64,000 nucleotides of DNA from NCBI RefSeq assembly GCF_025148125.1, contig NZ_CP102267.1:3482501-3546500 (forward strand), in the 5' to 3' direction. The notes beneath the pieces are model-generated. The model made no database searches. It saw only the letters and a list, made by a program, of their open reading frames with translations, and was not told the origin of the DNA. The number at the start of each line of letters is the position of its first letter. Positions within the stretch are counted from its first letter, which is position 1. This document shows, one piece after another, positions 8,495 through 17,428 of the stretch. Source of the stretch: Blautia wexlerae DSM 19850 (GTDB lineage: Bacteria > Bacillota > Clostridia > Lachnospirales > Lachnospiraceae). The translations under genes were made by a program, and so were the position numbers.

Positions 8495-9682
8495 TCACCC
8501 CAGATATTCACTGATAACTACATTTCGCAGTTTTCTGGTCAGAGGAAAGGTTCCTGCATCTTTTTTTTGCGTACCCATGAGAATGGTCATGTCTTCCTTT
8601 GGGAAATTTGCAAAATACATGCCAAGCCATCCATCCCAGCCGTATTCACCTTCCCTGGCAAACATAACAGCCTGTGACGGATTTTTACAGACACGCATCA
8701 GGTTACCATAGCTGAAACCATCCAGTCCGATCCACTGGTCAAAGTCCTGCTGTCTCACAGGCAAGAGCTGTCCACTACACATATAGCGCACAGTTTCAGG
8801 CTTAAGGATCTCACGCTTGCCTGCTCTTCCCCCATTTCTCAGCATTCTGACAAATTTCATATAATCATCCAATGTGGACGCCAGTCCTGCACCGCCGGCC
8901 TCGTATGCCGGTGGTTTTGCCATATCATTTCTCACAGCCAGATTGTTACCTGTATAAAGCTGCATGCTTTTACTTCCATCCTCAGCTGTGACTGTCTCAT
9001 AAGCCTTTGCCAGACGTCCCTGTTTTTCAGCCGGCACCCAGAATGCAGTGTCCTTCATTTCCAGAGGAGCAAAGAGCTCATCCTGCATAAATTCCGACAG
9101 TTTTTTCCCTGAGATCACTTCGATCACAGCTCCCAGAACATCTGCGGAGGTTCCATATCTCCATCCGGTTCCCGGTTCAAAGGCCAGTGGACACCGAGCC
9201 AGTCTGTCTGCCAGTTCCCGGGTAGTCATAGGTCTGTCTGTATCCAGACGGTCACAGGCTTCTGCAAATACCTTATCCGCTGCTTTTCCCGGCTCCGTAC
9301 AATCATCCGGATAAACCAGCCCTGATGTCATATTCAGCAGGTCAATGATCCTGAGAGGCTGCTTTGCAGGGCTGGTTCCATGAACATCTGCTGTTTTTAA
9401 TTCCGAATAGGAAGGCAGATACTCGGATACAAACTCGCCCGGATCCAAAAGTCCTCTTTCCATCAGAATCATAGCACATGCTGCTGTCACCGGCTTTGTC
9501 TGAGAATAGAGACGGAATATGGTATCTCTGGAAATTAATCTGCGATTTTCCCTGTCAGCCATTCCCTCCTCACAATAGAGGAGCTCTTCTCCTCCTTTTT
9601 CTACCAGAAGATTCACTCCCATCACTTCACAATGGTCCACTGCCTGTTTCATTACCTTACTGATCTTCTCTTTTATATCCAT
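8495..9682 (-). CDS. Serine beta-lactamase-like hydrolase (class C / DD-peptidase fold)
   Basis: 395 residues from ATG 9682 (GAGG at nine bases); a TTG-started extension to 9733 has no ribosome site. The nucleophile motif SxxK is seen as SQTKP (around residue 75), and the second motif is probably WRYGTSADVLG (Y-x-S form, around residue 182). The rest resembles EstB-type esterases and penicillin-binding-protein-like hydrolases. No signal peptide is visible, so it is probably a cytoplasmic esterase or amidase rather than a true beta-lactamase. The substrate is unknown. Its AraC neighbour upstream, in the same direction, may regulate it. Confidence 0.8.
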   Translation of the reverse strand: MDIKEKISKVMKQAVDHCEVMGVNLLVEKGGEELLYCEEGMADRENRRLISRDTIFRLYSQTKPVTAACAMILMERGLLDPGEFVSEYLPSYSELKTADVHGTSPAKQPLRIIDLLNMTSGLVYPDDCTEPGKAADKVFAEACDRLDTDRPMTTRELADRLARCPLAFEPGTGWRYGTSADVLGAVIEVISGKKLSEFMQDELFAPLEMKDTAFWVPAEKQGRLAKAYETVTAEDGSKSMQLYTGNNLAVRNDMAKPPAYEAGGAGLASTLDDYMKFVRMLRNGGRAGKREILKPETVRYMCSGQLLPVRQQDFDQWIGLDGFSYGNLMRVCKNPSQAVMFAREGEYGWDGWLGMYFANFPKEDMTILMGTQKKDAGTFPLTRKLRNVVISEYLG

Positions 9683-9748
9683 GTCACAATACCTCGTTTC
9701 TGATTTTTTATCGTTCACTTTTCCTGTATTCAAATATTTTTTCTTCCG

Positions 9749-10732
9749 CTACAGTCTTACCTGTGCCTGCTGCCTGTTTTCCTCCCTGAATGCCCTGGGA
9801 GTCATATGGTATCTTTCCTTAAATACCCGGTGAAAATAACTGTTATTCTCGTATCCCACAGCTGCAATAATGTCACTGATGGCCAGATCTGTGTCACACA
9901 TCAACTCTACGGATTTATTCAGACGTTTCCTCTGAAGCAACTCCTTGAAATTAAAGCCTGTGGTTTTCTTGATCATCTTGCTTAGCACATGCATGGGCAG
10001 ATGAAGCGTTTCACACAGCTCAGTGAGAGTTGCAGTTTTGTATTTCTGTTCTATATAGTCCAGGGTTGTCATAGAGATCATATTCTCGTACTGATTTGGC
10101 ACACGCATTTCCACATACTGTACGGAATCCACCAGATACAGGAAAATCAGCCCCATAGTTGTCTGATTGATCCGGTTATTCTCACCCTTACCTGTCACCA
10201 GAGAATAGATCATATTCTCCAACAGATTCTGGATCTGCAGAACCTCTGCCACTCTGAAATAAAGATACTCTCCCTTCTCCTCATCCTGGCGAAGAATATT
10301 TACCAGAAAATCTGCCAGCACATTATTTCGCCCTGCCATGGAATAAGTCACATCAAAAAATTCCGGAAGGATCATAAAATTAATAGCAATGTCACTCTCT
10401 CCCGCAGGCAGAAGCTCATGTTTTGTATACTGATTAAGAAACAGCAGCTCACCCTTTCCAACCACTACTTTCTTGCCGTCTATAATATTGGTGACAGAGC
10501 CCTCGCATACATAAAGCACCTCAATAAAATTGTGTCTGTGAGCAGGGAAATAAACAAACCGGGTATGGGTACGCACAGTGATCAGCTTACCCTCATTCAG
10601 CATCTTTCTGCTGTCTACAATGAAATCCCTGCCTGAGGTGTATAGCTCCTTATCCACCTCTGCTCTTCCATCCAGGATTTTCTGCTCTTCCTCTGTGATT
10701 TTCTTTAAATGATCTAATAATTCCTGCTGCAT
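9749..10732 (-). CDS. AraC-family regulator with cupin sensor domain
   Basis: 327 residues from ATG 10732 (AGAAGG upstream); the GTG three codons earlier is less likely. The N-terminal cupin shows FVYFPAHRHNFIEVLYVCEG around residue 57. The C-terminal pair of HTHs is seen as LTELCETLHLPMHVLSKMIK and ISDIIAAVGYENNSYFHRVF. It probably controls the adjacent serine hydrolase and/or nearby transport genes in response to a sugar or peptide ligand; the ligand cannot be read from sequence. Confidence 0.85.
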   Translation of the reverse strand: MQQELLDHLKKITEEEQKILDGRAEVDKELYTSGRDFIVDSRKMLNEGKLITVRTHTRFVYFPAHRHNFIEVLYVCEGSVTNIIDGKKVVVGKGELLFLNQYTKHELLPAGESDIAINFMILPEFFDVTYSMAGRNNVLADFLVNILRQDEEKGEYLYFRVAEVLQIQNLLENMIYSLVTGKGENNRINQTTMGLIFLYLVDSVQYVEMRVPNQYENMISMTTLDYIEQKYKTATLTELCETLHLPMHVLSKMIKKTTGFNFKELLQRKRLNKSVELMCDTDLAISDIIAAVGYENNSYFHRVFKERYHMTPRAFREENRQQAQVRL

Positions 10733-10875
10733 GAATTTCACCTTCTGTATCTTTCACAATAATCTGTAAATTCTGTTCCTCACTGCAATTCACAGATATC
10801 AGGTCAGGAACAACATAGTTTTTTTCAAACACACTCTAACCTCATTATATACGATTCATTTTTTTCATACAACCA

Positions 10876-10918
10876 CAAAAAGAAACGGAGCTAATGCCCC
10901 GTTCCCTTTTGTATTTTT
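10876..10918 (-). terminator. Terminator after the rhamnose-type binding protein
   Basis: The stem GAAACGGaGC / GCcCCGTTcC (about 10882-10904) has a T-run on the minus strand at 10877-10881 and T-rich sequence on the plus side as well, so it may act in both directions. Confidence 0.6.
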
Positions 10919-10941
10919 ATGGAATTTATCAGGTTATCTGA

Positions 10942-11970
10942 TTAGTACAGTTTAGCCATCTCTTCGATGTTTTCTGTGTTGAACTGTAATGGCTCGCCAA
11001 GAACGATCTCTGTGCCACCGTCATCAGCTTCTGTGATTGTATAATCACCAAGGTCACCAGCTGTGAATGTCTCATCCAGTGCACCTGTGATGTCGCCGTT
11101 GATCAGAGCTGCTGTTGCATATGCGCTGAGTTTACCAAGGCCCTGCATATCCCACAGATAGAAGTATGGGCAGGAATGAGCATCGTCATCACCTGTGTAC
11201 TCCTGCATTTCAGAAGGAAGTCCAAGTCCTGTCAGTTTGCAGGCGGAACCATTATCCTGAAGATATTTAGCTGCTGCTGCAATACCAACTGTTGTAGGTG
11301 CACAGATAACTTTCAGATCCGGATATTTCTCAAGAAGAGCTGCTGTCTGATCTGTGGATTTCTGAGGTTCGTCATCACCATAAGCAACCTCTACAAGTTC
11401 CAGTTTGCTGTATTTGTCATCGCCTTCCATAATGGATTTCATTGCATCAATCCATGCATTCTGGTTAGCAGCCTGGGAAGTAGCAGAAAGAACTGCCCAC
11501 TGTCCTTCTCCGCCGGAGATATCAAGAACTGCATCCAGAAGAGCCTGTCCAACCTGTTTTGTACCAGCCTGGTTTACAAATACCTGACGGCTGTCTTTAT
11601 TTGGTGCAGAGTCAAAAGAGGATACTTTAATTCCAGCGTCCATAGCTTCTTCCAGTTTAGCCTGAAGAGCATTAACATCATTTGCAGAGATACAAATTGC
11701 ATCAGGTTTCTGAGAGATCAGGTTATCCAGAACTTTGATCTGAGCATCAGCTGTTGCAGCTTCCGGATAAACAACATCTACAGAACCGCCTTCTGCTTCT
11801 ACAGTTTCTTTGAAAGAATTTGCTGCGATCTCAAAGAATGCATTACCTGCTGATTTACCAACCAGTGCGATTTTTTTGCCGTCTGCTACTCCACCGTCTG
11901 CCATTACAGGTGTAGCTGCTGCGAGAACCATTGCTCCACAAAGAATTGCGCTTACTAATTTTTTGTTCAT
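10942..11970 (-). CDS. Sugar-binding protein of the RhaS/LsrB/RbsB type
   Basis: 342 residues. A signal peptide MNKKLVSAILCGAMVLAAAT ends with a type I site after PVMA. The cysteine at residue 11 has a leucine at -1 and does not form a lipobox. The family 4-type periplasmic-binding fold is seen as KIALVGKSAGNAFFE and PDAICISANDVNALQ. It is the last gene of a CUT2-type importer operon (ATPase, two permeases, binding protein). The adjacent RhaM and rhaB remnant point to L-rhamnose or a related deoxysugar, but autoinducer-2-like ligands use the same fold. Confidence 0.82.
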   Translation of the reverse strand: MNKKLVSAILCGAMVLAAATPVMADGGVADGKKIALVGKSAGNAFFEIAANSFKETVEAEGGSVDVVYPEAATADAQIKVLDNLISQKPDAICISANDVNALQAKLEEAMDAGIKVSSFDSAPNKDSRQVFVNQAGTKQVGQALLDAVLDISGGEGQWAVLSATSQAANQNAWIDAMKSIMEGDDKYSKLELVEVAYGDDEPQKSTDQTAALLEKYPDLKVICAPTTVGIAAAAKYLQDNGSACKLTGLGLPSEMQEYTGDDDAHSCPYFYLWDMQGLGKLSAYATAALINGDITGALDETFTAGDLGDYTITEADDGGTEIVLGEPLQFNTENIEEMAKLY

Positions 11971-12025
11971 GTTTTTTTCCTCCCTTGGATGAATTAGATT
12001 AAACTTATATAGCTTTTATTTGCAA

Positions 12026-12056
12026 CTGCCCTTATTTTCCATACCCCAAAGGGCAG
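12026..12056 (-). other. Intercistronic hairpin before the binding-protein gene
   Basis: Arms CTGCCCTT (12026-12033) and AAGGGCAG (12049-12056) flank a 15-base loop between the permease and the binding-protein gene. No T-run follows. It probably marks processing or protection of the binding-protein message. Confidence 0.5.
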
Positions 12057-12106
12057 CTACTGACTGAGTAGTTCTGTCCGAATCCGTTCTGCAGATCCTG
12101 ACTGTT

Positions 12107-13105
12107 TTATTTTTTTACTGCTCTCTTAATATTTTCAATGATATTTGGAAGTGCTACTGCACAGATCAGAAGTACTCCGATGATAAGCAGGATTACCTGT
12201 GCATGTACGTTTCTCTGTCCAAGACCAACTCGCAGACATACGATGATAAATGCAGAAATCAGACCGCCTGCCAGATTACCTTTTCCACCTGTGGAAGAAA
12301 TTCCTCCGAATACTGCCATTGCAATAGCATCCATTTCAAATCCATTACCTGTGGTAGTGTTAGCTCCATAGGATGATGCTACCAGAAACAGGGCGCACAG
12401 TCCACAGAAGGTTCCCATAACTGTGTAGATAATAAAGCGAATCTTCTTTACATGGATTCCTGAGTAATATGCTGTGAGGCGGTTTGTACCAATTGCATAT
12501 ACCCTGCGTCCGAAAGTGGACTTTCCAAGGATCACTGCAAAGATTACTGCAAGAATCAGAACCAGAAACAGAATGTAAGGCACCTTTCCTACTTTTCCAC
12601 CAATAAGACGGAAGCCATCTGTATTGGATGCTGAGATACTTCCACCACTTCCCAGTACGATCTCGGCAATACCACGGAAAATAATCTGTGTTGCCAGTGT
12701 TACGATCATTGGAGGCAGCTCCTCAAACTGTGTAAGGATAAAACCATTGACTGCACCGCAGACAGTTCCCACGATCAGTGCTGTAAGAATTACTACAATA
12801 AATGGTGCTCCTGTATTACACATTATACAGCTTAATGTAGCAGACAGACACACGGTTGCACCTACGGAAATATCAATCTCTCCCAGTACCAGGATATATG
12901 CCATAGGGATCATCAAAAATACCTCAGCAAGATATACCGGCATCTGACGAAGCAGATTTTCTAAATTATAATATTCTGAAAAGCCTTTACAGAAAATGTT
13001 GACCATGATAAACAGGATTACCAGGATGCCTTCCCAGCTGAATATCATATGTTTGATCGGACTTTCCGGCACGTTGTTAATACTTCTTCCAGATTTTCCA
13101 GCCAT
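12107..13105 (-). CDS. CUT2 sugar ABC permease (RhaQ/RbsC type)
   Basis: 332 residues with about ten hydrophobic segments. The family signature is visible: GEIDISVGATVCLSATLSCI (residues 79-98) and AVFGGISSTGGKGNLAGGLI near residue 258. It forms the membrane channel with the second permease, 3 bases away. It lies in the ATPase-permease-permease-binding protein operon. Confidence 0.87.
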   Translation of the reverse strand: MAGKSGRSINNVPESPIKHMIFSWEGILVILFIMVNIFCKGFSEYYNLENLLRQMPVYLAEVFLMIPMAYILVLGEIDISVGATVCLSATLSCIMCNTGAPFIVVILTALIVGTVCGAVNGFILTQFEELPPMIVTLATQIIFRGIAEIVLGSGGSISASNTDGFRLIGGKVGKVPYILFLVLILAVIFAVILGKSTFGRRVYAIGTNRLTAYYSGIHVKKIRFIIYTVMGTFCGLCALFLVASSYGANTTTGNGFEMDAIAMAVFGGISSTGGKGNLAGGLISAFIIVCLRVGLGQRNVHAQVILLIIGVLLICAVALPNIIENIKRAVKK

Positions 13106-13108
13106 GAA

Positions 13109-14101
13109 TTACATCTCCCTTCCTTTTAATGCATTTCTGTCAGCGATCCGCTGTAATACCACATTCACTACAACTACCACCAGGATCAGCACACCCTTGA
13201 TCGTATTCTGCCACAGTGCACCGATTCCTACCAGAGGAAGTGCCTTGGCAATAGTTGCCAGAATCAGGGAACCTAAGAGAGCACCCATTACTGTACCGCG
13301 GCCACCGCTCATGCTTACACCACCGATCACGCAGGCTGCGATAACATCCATCTCACCGCCGTACTGCATATCCGGCATGGCTGATGCATAGATAGAAACC
13401 TGAAGAGCTCCGCCCAGACCTGCAAGGATACCCATGATCGTGTAAACCAGTAAGTTAATATTTTTAGCATTGATACCGGAAACCTCAGCTGCGCTTGAAT
13501 TACTTCCTACTGCATATATCTTACGTCCGGTTCTTGTCCATTTCATAAACCAGAAGAAGAATACATAACAGAAAATAATGATCCAGATAACACAGTTCAG
13601 TCCCAGAAATTTGGATGTTGCAAAATTTTTAAAGTTTCCAAGTGCTGCTGCACCTGCCCATTCTCCACCGTGGGATACCAGATATCCCATAGCACGGAAT
13701 ACATACATAAAGCCCATAGTTGCAATAATGGGAGGTACGGATGCTCTGGAGATCACCAGACCAACAACTGCTCCGCAGGCTGCACCAATTGCAATGGCGA
13801 TCACAAATGCCAGGAAAGTATTTGAAATATGTCCGTATTTCAATAACATACCAACGGACATTCCCGACAGTGCCAAAGTTGACATGATAGAAATATCAAT
13901 ACCACCAACCAGCATAACACATAACATACCAAGTGACATAACAAGTGTAACTGCGTTATTTTTCAGAAGCTCCATGATTGACTTCGGTGTCAGGAAGGAT
14001 GGACTGATCGCTGTGACTACCAGACACAGAAGAATCAGTATCACTGCCAGCAACGCTTCACGAGAACCTGTTATTTTCTTCATGATGGATTTCTTTTCCA
14101 T
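13109..14101 (-). CDS. CUT2 sugar ABC permease (RhaP/RbsC type)
   Basis: 330 residues. The signature GGIDISIMSTLALSGMSVGM is near residue 66 and CVIGGVSMSGGRGTVMGALL near residue 260. It is paired with the downstream permease as a heterodimer. The first base of its ATG coincides with the last base of the ATPase stop region (both at 14101), so translation is coupled. Confidence 0.87.
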   Translation of the reverse strand: MEKKSIMKKITGSREALLAVILILLCLVVTAISPSFLTPKSIMELLKNNAVTLVMSLGMLCVMLVGGIDISIMSTLALSGMSVGMLLKYGHISNTFLAFVIAIAIGAACGAVVGLVISRASVPPIIATMGFMYVFRAMGYLVSHGGEWAGAAALGNFKNFATSKFLGLNCVIWIIIFCYVFFFWFMKWTRTGRKIYAVGSNSSAAEVSGINAKNINLLVYTIMGILAGLGGALQVSIYASAMPDMQYGGEMDVIAACVIGGVSMSGGRGTVMGALLGSLILATIAKALPLVGIGALWQNTIKGVLILVVVVVNVVLQRIADRNALKGREM

Positions 14102-15615
14102 TATTTAGCTGCCCCCTCTCCTGCATTCTGGCTTTTCTCCATAGCCAGTTCAAGGATTCTTTCCTGTGTTGCCTCTTCTTTATCCAGTTCTCCTGTCTTG
14201 CGGCCATTGCACATAACAATGATCCTGTCTGACATTCCAAGGATCTCAGGCATTTCTGAAGAAATCAGAATAATCGCATAACCTTTCTTTGCCAGATCTC
14301 CCATGATCGCATAAATCTCAGCTTTTGCACCAACATCAACACCCTTGGTAGGCTCATCCATGATCACGACCTTCATCTCCTGACTCAGAGCCTTGGCAAC
14401 AACTACCTTCTGCTGATTACCACCGGAAAGTGAGCTTGCAGGCTGGAAAATATCCACAGCCTTGGTATCCACTTCTTCCAGAAGCTTTTTTGCCAGATCT
14501 CTCTCTGTCTTTTCATCATTTAAGCCGTTCTTTGCATATTTACTGATTGTTGGAAGAGTAACATTTCTTCCAAGCCCCCAGCTCATGATCAGACCCTCTT
14601 TCTGCCGGTCCTCCGGCAGAAGGATAATTCCTTTTTCCATTGCATCTGACGGCTGTTTAATGTGGATTTCCTGACCTTCCAGATATACCTTGCCTTCATC
14701 CGGTCTTGTGATTCCACAGACACTCTCAACTACTTCTGTACGTCCTGCACCTACCAGACCGGTAAGTCCCACGATCTCTCCTGCATGAACATTAAAGGAT
14801 ACATTTTTATAATAACCGGTTCTGGAAAGTCCCTCTATACGAAGCATTTCCTCTCCGATCTCTACCTCAGGTTTAGGGAAAAGATCCTTAATCTCACGTC
14901 CAACCATAGCTTTGATCAGATCTGCATTTGTAATTCCGTCTACATCATACGTTCCGATGTACTGAGAATCACGGAATACCGTAACTCTGGAAGCCAGACG
15001 ATACATATCTTCAAATCTGTGAGAAATAAAGATAATGGAAACGCCCTCTTCTCTCAGCTGATCTACGATCCTGTAAAGCTCCTCGGACTCTCTTCTTGTC
15101 AGTGATGCAGTGGGCTCATCCAGTATAACGATCTTTGCATGTGTAGAAAGAGCCTTGGCAATCTCTACCATCTGCTGCTGTGCCACACTTAAGGTTCCCA
15201 TTTCAGCTGTAGCATCAAAATCTGCATTTAACTGTTTCAGCAGTTTGTTAGCTTCCTCATTCATGGCTTTCCACTGTATCATCTTATGTTTGATGATCTC
15301 ATGACCCATGAAAATATTTTCTGCTACAGACAGATGTGGATAAGATGTGGGATGCTGATAAACGGCTGCAATCCCTGCTGCCTGTGCATCCTTTGGTCCC
15401 TTAAAGTCTACCTTCTCACCAAAAAGATACATCTCACCCTCTTCTGCTTTATGTACACCGGTAATAACCTTAATAAAGGTAGATTTACCTGCACCATTTT
15501 CGCCCATCAGTGCATGAACTTCACCGGGTTTTAACTGAAACTGAACATTGTTTAATGCCTTCACGCCCGGGAAAATCTTAGTGATGCCTTTTAATTCAAG
15601 AACATATTCAGACAC
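14101..15615 (-). CDS. Sugar ABC transporter ATPase with two nucleotide-binding domains
   Basis: 504 residues, the standard size for RbsA/RhaT-type ATPases. The first domain has Walker A GENGAGKST (about 38), the LSVAQQQM signature (about 138) and Walker B VILDEPTA. The second domain has a degenerate Walker A GLVGAGRTE (about 287), LSGGNQQK (about 395) and VIMDEPTKGVDVG. It energises the two permeases. It is the first gene of the operon, divergent from the YesN/YesM two-component system. Confidence 0.92.
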   Translation of the reverse strand: MSEYVLELKGITKIFPGVKALNNVQFQLKPGEVHALMGENGAGKSTFIKVITGVHKAEEGEMYLFGEKVDFKGPKDAQAAGIAAVYQHPTSYPHLSVAENIFMGHEIIKHKMIQWKAMNEEANKLLKQLNADFDATAEMGTLSVAQQQMVEIAKALSTHAKIVILDEPTASLTRRESEELYRIVDQLREEGVSIIFISHRFEDMYRLASRVTVFRDSQYIGTYDVDGITNADLIKAMVGREIKDLFPKPEVEIGEEMLRIEGLSRTGYYKNVSFNVHAGEIVGLTGLVGAGRTEVVESVCGITRPDEGKVYLEGQEIHIKQPSDAMEKGIILLPEDRQKEGLIMSWGLGRNVTLPTISKYAKNGLNDEKTERDLAKKLLEEVDTKAVDIFQPASSLSGGNQQKVVVAKALSQEMKVVIMDEPTKGVDVGAKAEIYAIMGDLAKKGYAIILISSEMPEILGMSDRIIVMCNGRKTGELDKEEATQERILELAMEKSQNAGEGAAK

Positions 15616-15679
15616 GGTTGTGATTCCTCCCTTTCTTAATGTAGCTTTATCATACCATCGGTACTTTTATTTGGTAATG

Positions 15680-15713
15680 GGAAAATATTTGGAATCAGGG
15701 TAAAATATTTTCC
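15680..15713. promoter_or_regulatory. Inverted repeat in the ABC operon / yesN divergent promoter region
   Basis: Perfect 11-bp arms GGAAAATATTT (15680-15690) and its complement (15703-15713) are separated by 12 bases, one helical turn. The repeat lies in the 236-base divergent gap. It is a plausible binding site for the YesN-type regulator encoded next door. This is inferred from position and symmetry only. Confidence 0.45.
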
Positions 15714-15851
15714 TGTTTTTCTCATTCATAATGCACAAAAGAGTTTTGATTATACCCTCGTATTCCCGTCAGTTTTATGATAGAATGTCAGTAAACATCA
15801 ACAGAACAGTTACATATATACCAAAATACAATATCAAAACGGAGAACAATC

Positions 15852-17411
15852 ATGAAATTACTTATTGTAGATGATGAAGAGCTTACCCGCACCGGCGTGA
15901 TCTCCTCTATCGACTGGAAAGCACTTGGAATAGAAGAAGTCCTTCAGGCTGATGACGGAATAAACGGACTGGAAATTGCCCGTAAATATCGTCCTGAGAT
16001 CATTCTCTGTGATGTAAGAATGCCACGGATGACAGGTATCGCAATGTTGGAAAAACTTGAGAATATTCTTCCTGACTCCATTCCTATCTTTATGAGCGGA
16101 TACTCAGACAAGGACTATCTGAAAGCAGCGATCAAATTAAAAGCTGTCAGTTATATTGAGAAACCATTAAACCCGTCAGAGATCCGGGAGGCTGTTCTTG
16201 AAGCAAGAGAACGCTATTTAAAGAAAGTCCGTTCCCATCGCGGTGAAGCCCTGCAGTCCATGAAAACTGCCTCACATCTGGCACAGCTTCTGACCACTCC
16301 CTGCAATGATACCTCATCCACTGAAATCCAGCACTTAATCACTGAACTTCTCCTTCCCAGCGGTCCTGGTATCCACATTACCTGTGCAGTGATCCATCTC
16401 CATACAGTCCCGGAATTTATCGAACCATCTCCTGAGAAGATTTATCAGAAATTCCATCTGCTTTTATCTCATTATCACGCAGACTGTGTATTTGTAGCCA
16501 AGAAACTGCAGTATCTGGTATATTTTATTTTTACCACCGGTCCTGTCTCTTCCACACTTTCTAATGCTATGAAAGAATTTTTATGCGAACAGTTTCAGAA
16601 CTACGATGATCATTTCATTGCCTTAGGAGAGAGCTTTACAGGTATTTCCCACGCTTATCAGGCTTATACCTCTGCAGTGATCCTGTTGGAAAGCAGTTTT
16701 TTCTTTCCTGTGAACTCCTATCTGACTCCCGAAATGATAACTGCTCTGCCACTTAAAGTTTCAGAAACAATGCCCACAGCTATAGATGGACTTTTCTCTG
16801 AAGCACTGACCTCCCAGAATAATAGCACATGCCAGGAACTTCTAACAAAGCTCCAGGAGCATTATGACCAGAACACAAATGTACTTCCTGATCAGACTAA
16901 GGATCTTTATTATAAGCTTTTTATTGCTCTGGAAAATGCAAGAAAACAGCAACAGCTTTCTGCACTGTCTTATACTTCCAGCAGTATGGTTTCCTTTCTC
17001 GAAAAATGTTTTACCTATCAGGAACTTCATAATACACTTATAAAGCAGACAGATCTCTATTTTGAGGAGCTTCAGACTTCTGTACCAGAGCATTCCACTA
17101 TTTTTCTGATAAAGGACTATATAAGTAAGAATTATAACAGAGAAACCCTCTCTGTAAAGGATATCAGTTCACATGTTTTCCTGTCAGCTTCTTATGTATG
17201 TACTTTCTTTAAGAATGAAACCGGACAGACTCTGAATCAATATCTGACTGAATACAGAATGGAAAAAGCCAAGAATCTCCTGGCTGATCCCAGATATAAG
17301 ATTGCCGATATTTCCTCCAGAGTCGGATACAGCGATGGTAATTATTTCGGAAAAAGTTTCAAAAAATATACAGGACTTTCTCCTTCTGAATACAGAGAGA
17401 AACTGAACTGA
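15852..17411 (+). CDS. YesN-type response regulator (receiver + AraC HTH)
   Basis: 519 residues. The N-terminal receiver has LLIVDDEELTRTGV and the phospho-acceptor Asp in ILCDVRMPRMTG (about residue 54). A long middle region of unclear fold follows. The AraC-type double HTH is at the C-terminus (VKDISSHVFLSASYVCTFFK and IADISSRVGYSDGNYFGKSF). Its cognate kinase follows 17 bases later. Pairs of this kind usually control the neighbouring sugar ABC operon, here the divergent rhamnose-type importer. Confidence 0.9.
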   Translation: MKLLIVDDEELTRTGVISSIDWKALGIEEVLQADDGINGLEIARKYRPEIILCDVRMPRMTGIAMLEKLENILPDSIPIFMSGYSDKDYLKAAIKLKAVSYIEKPLNPSEIREAVLEARERYLKKVRSHRGEALQSMKTASHLAQLLTTPCNDTSSTEIQHLITELLLPSGPGIHITCAVIHLHTVPEFIEPSPEKIYQKFHLLLSHYHADCVFVAKKLQYLVYFIFTTGPVSSTLSNAMKEFLCEQFQNYDDHFIALGESFTGISHAYQAYTSAVILLESSFFFPVNSYLTPEMITALPLKVSETMPTAIDGLFSEALTSQNNSTCQELLTKLQEHYDQNTNVLPDQTKDLYYKLFIALENARKQQQLSALSYTSSSMVSFLEKCFTYQELHNTLIKQTDLYFEELQTSVPEHSTIFLIKDYISKNYNRETLSVKDISSHVFLSASYVCTFFKNETGQTLNQYLTEYRMEKAKNLLADPRYKIADISSRVGYSDGNYFGKSFKKYTGLSPSEYREKLN

Positions 17412-17428
17412 TAAAGGAGAAACCATTT

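Noticed and set aside
9683..9733. TTG-initiated N-terminal extension of the serine hydrolase
   Set aside because: No ribosome site precedes it, while ATG 9682 has GAGG at a suitable distance.
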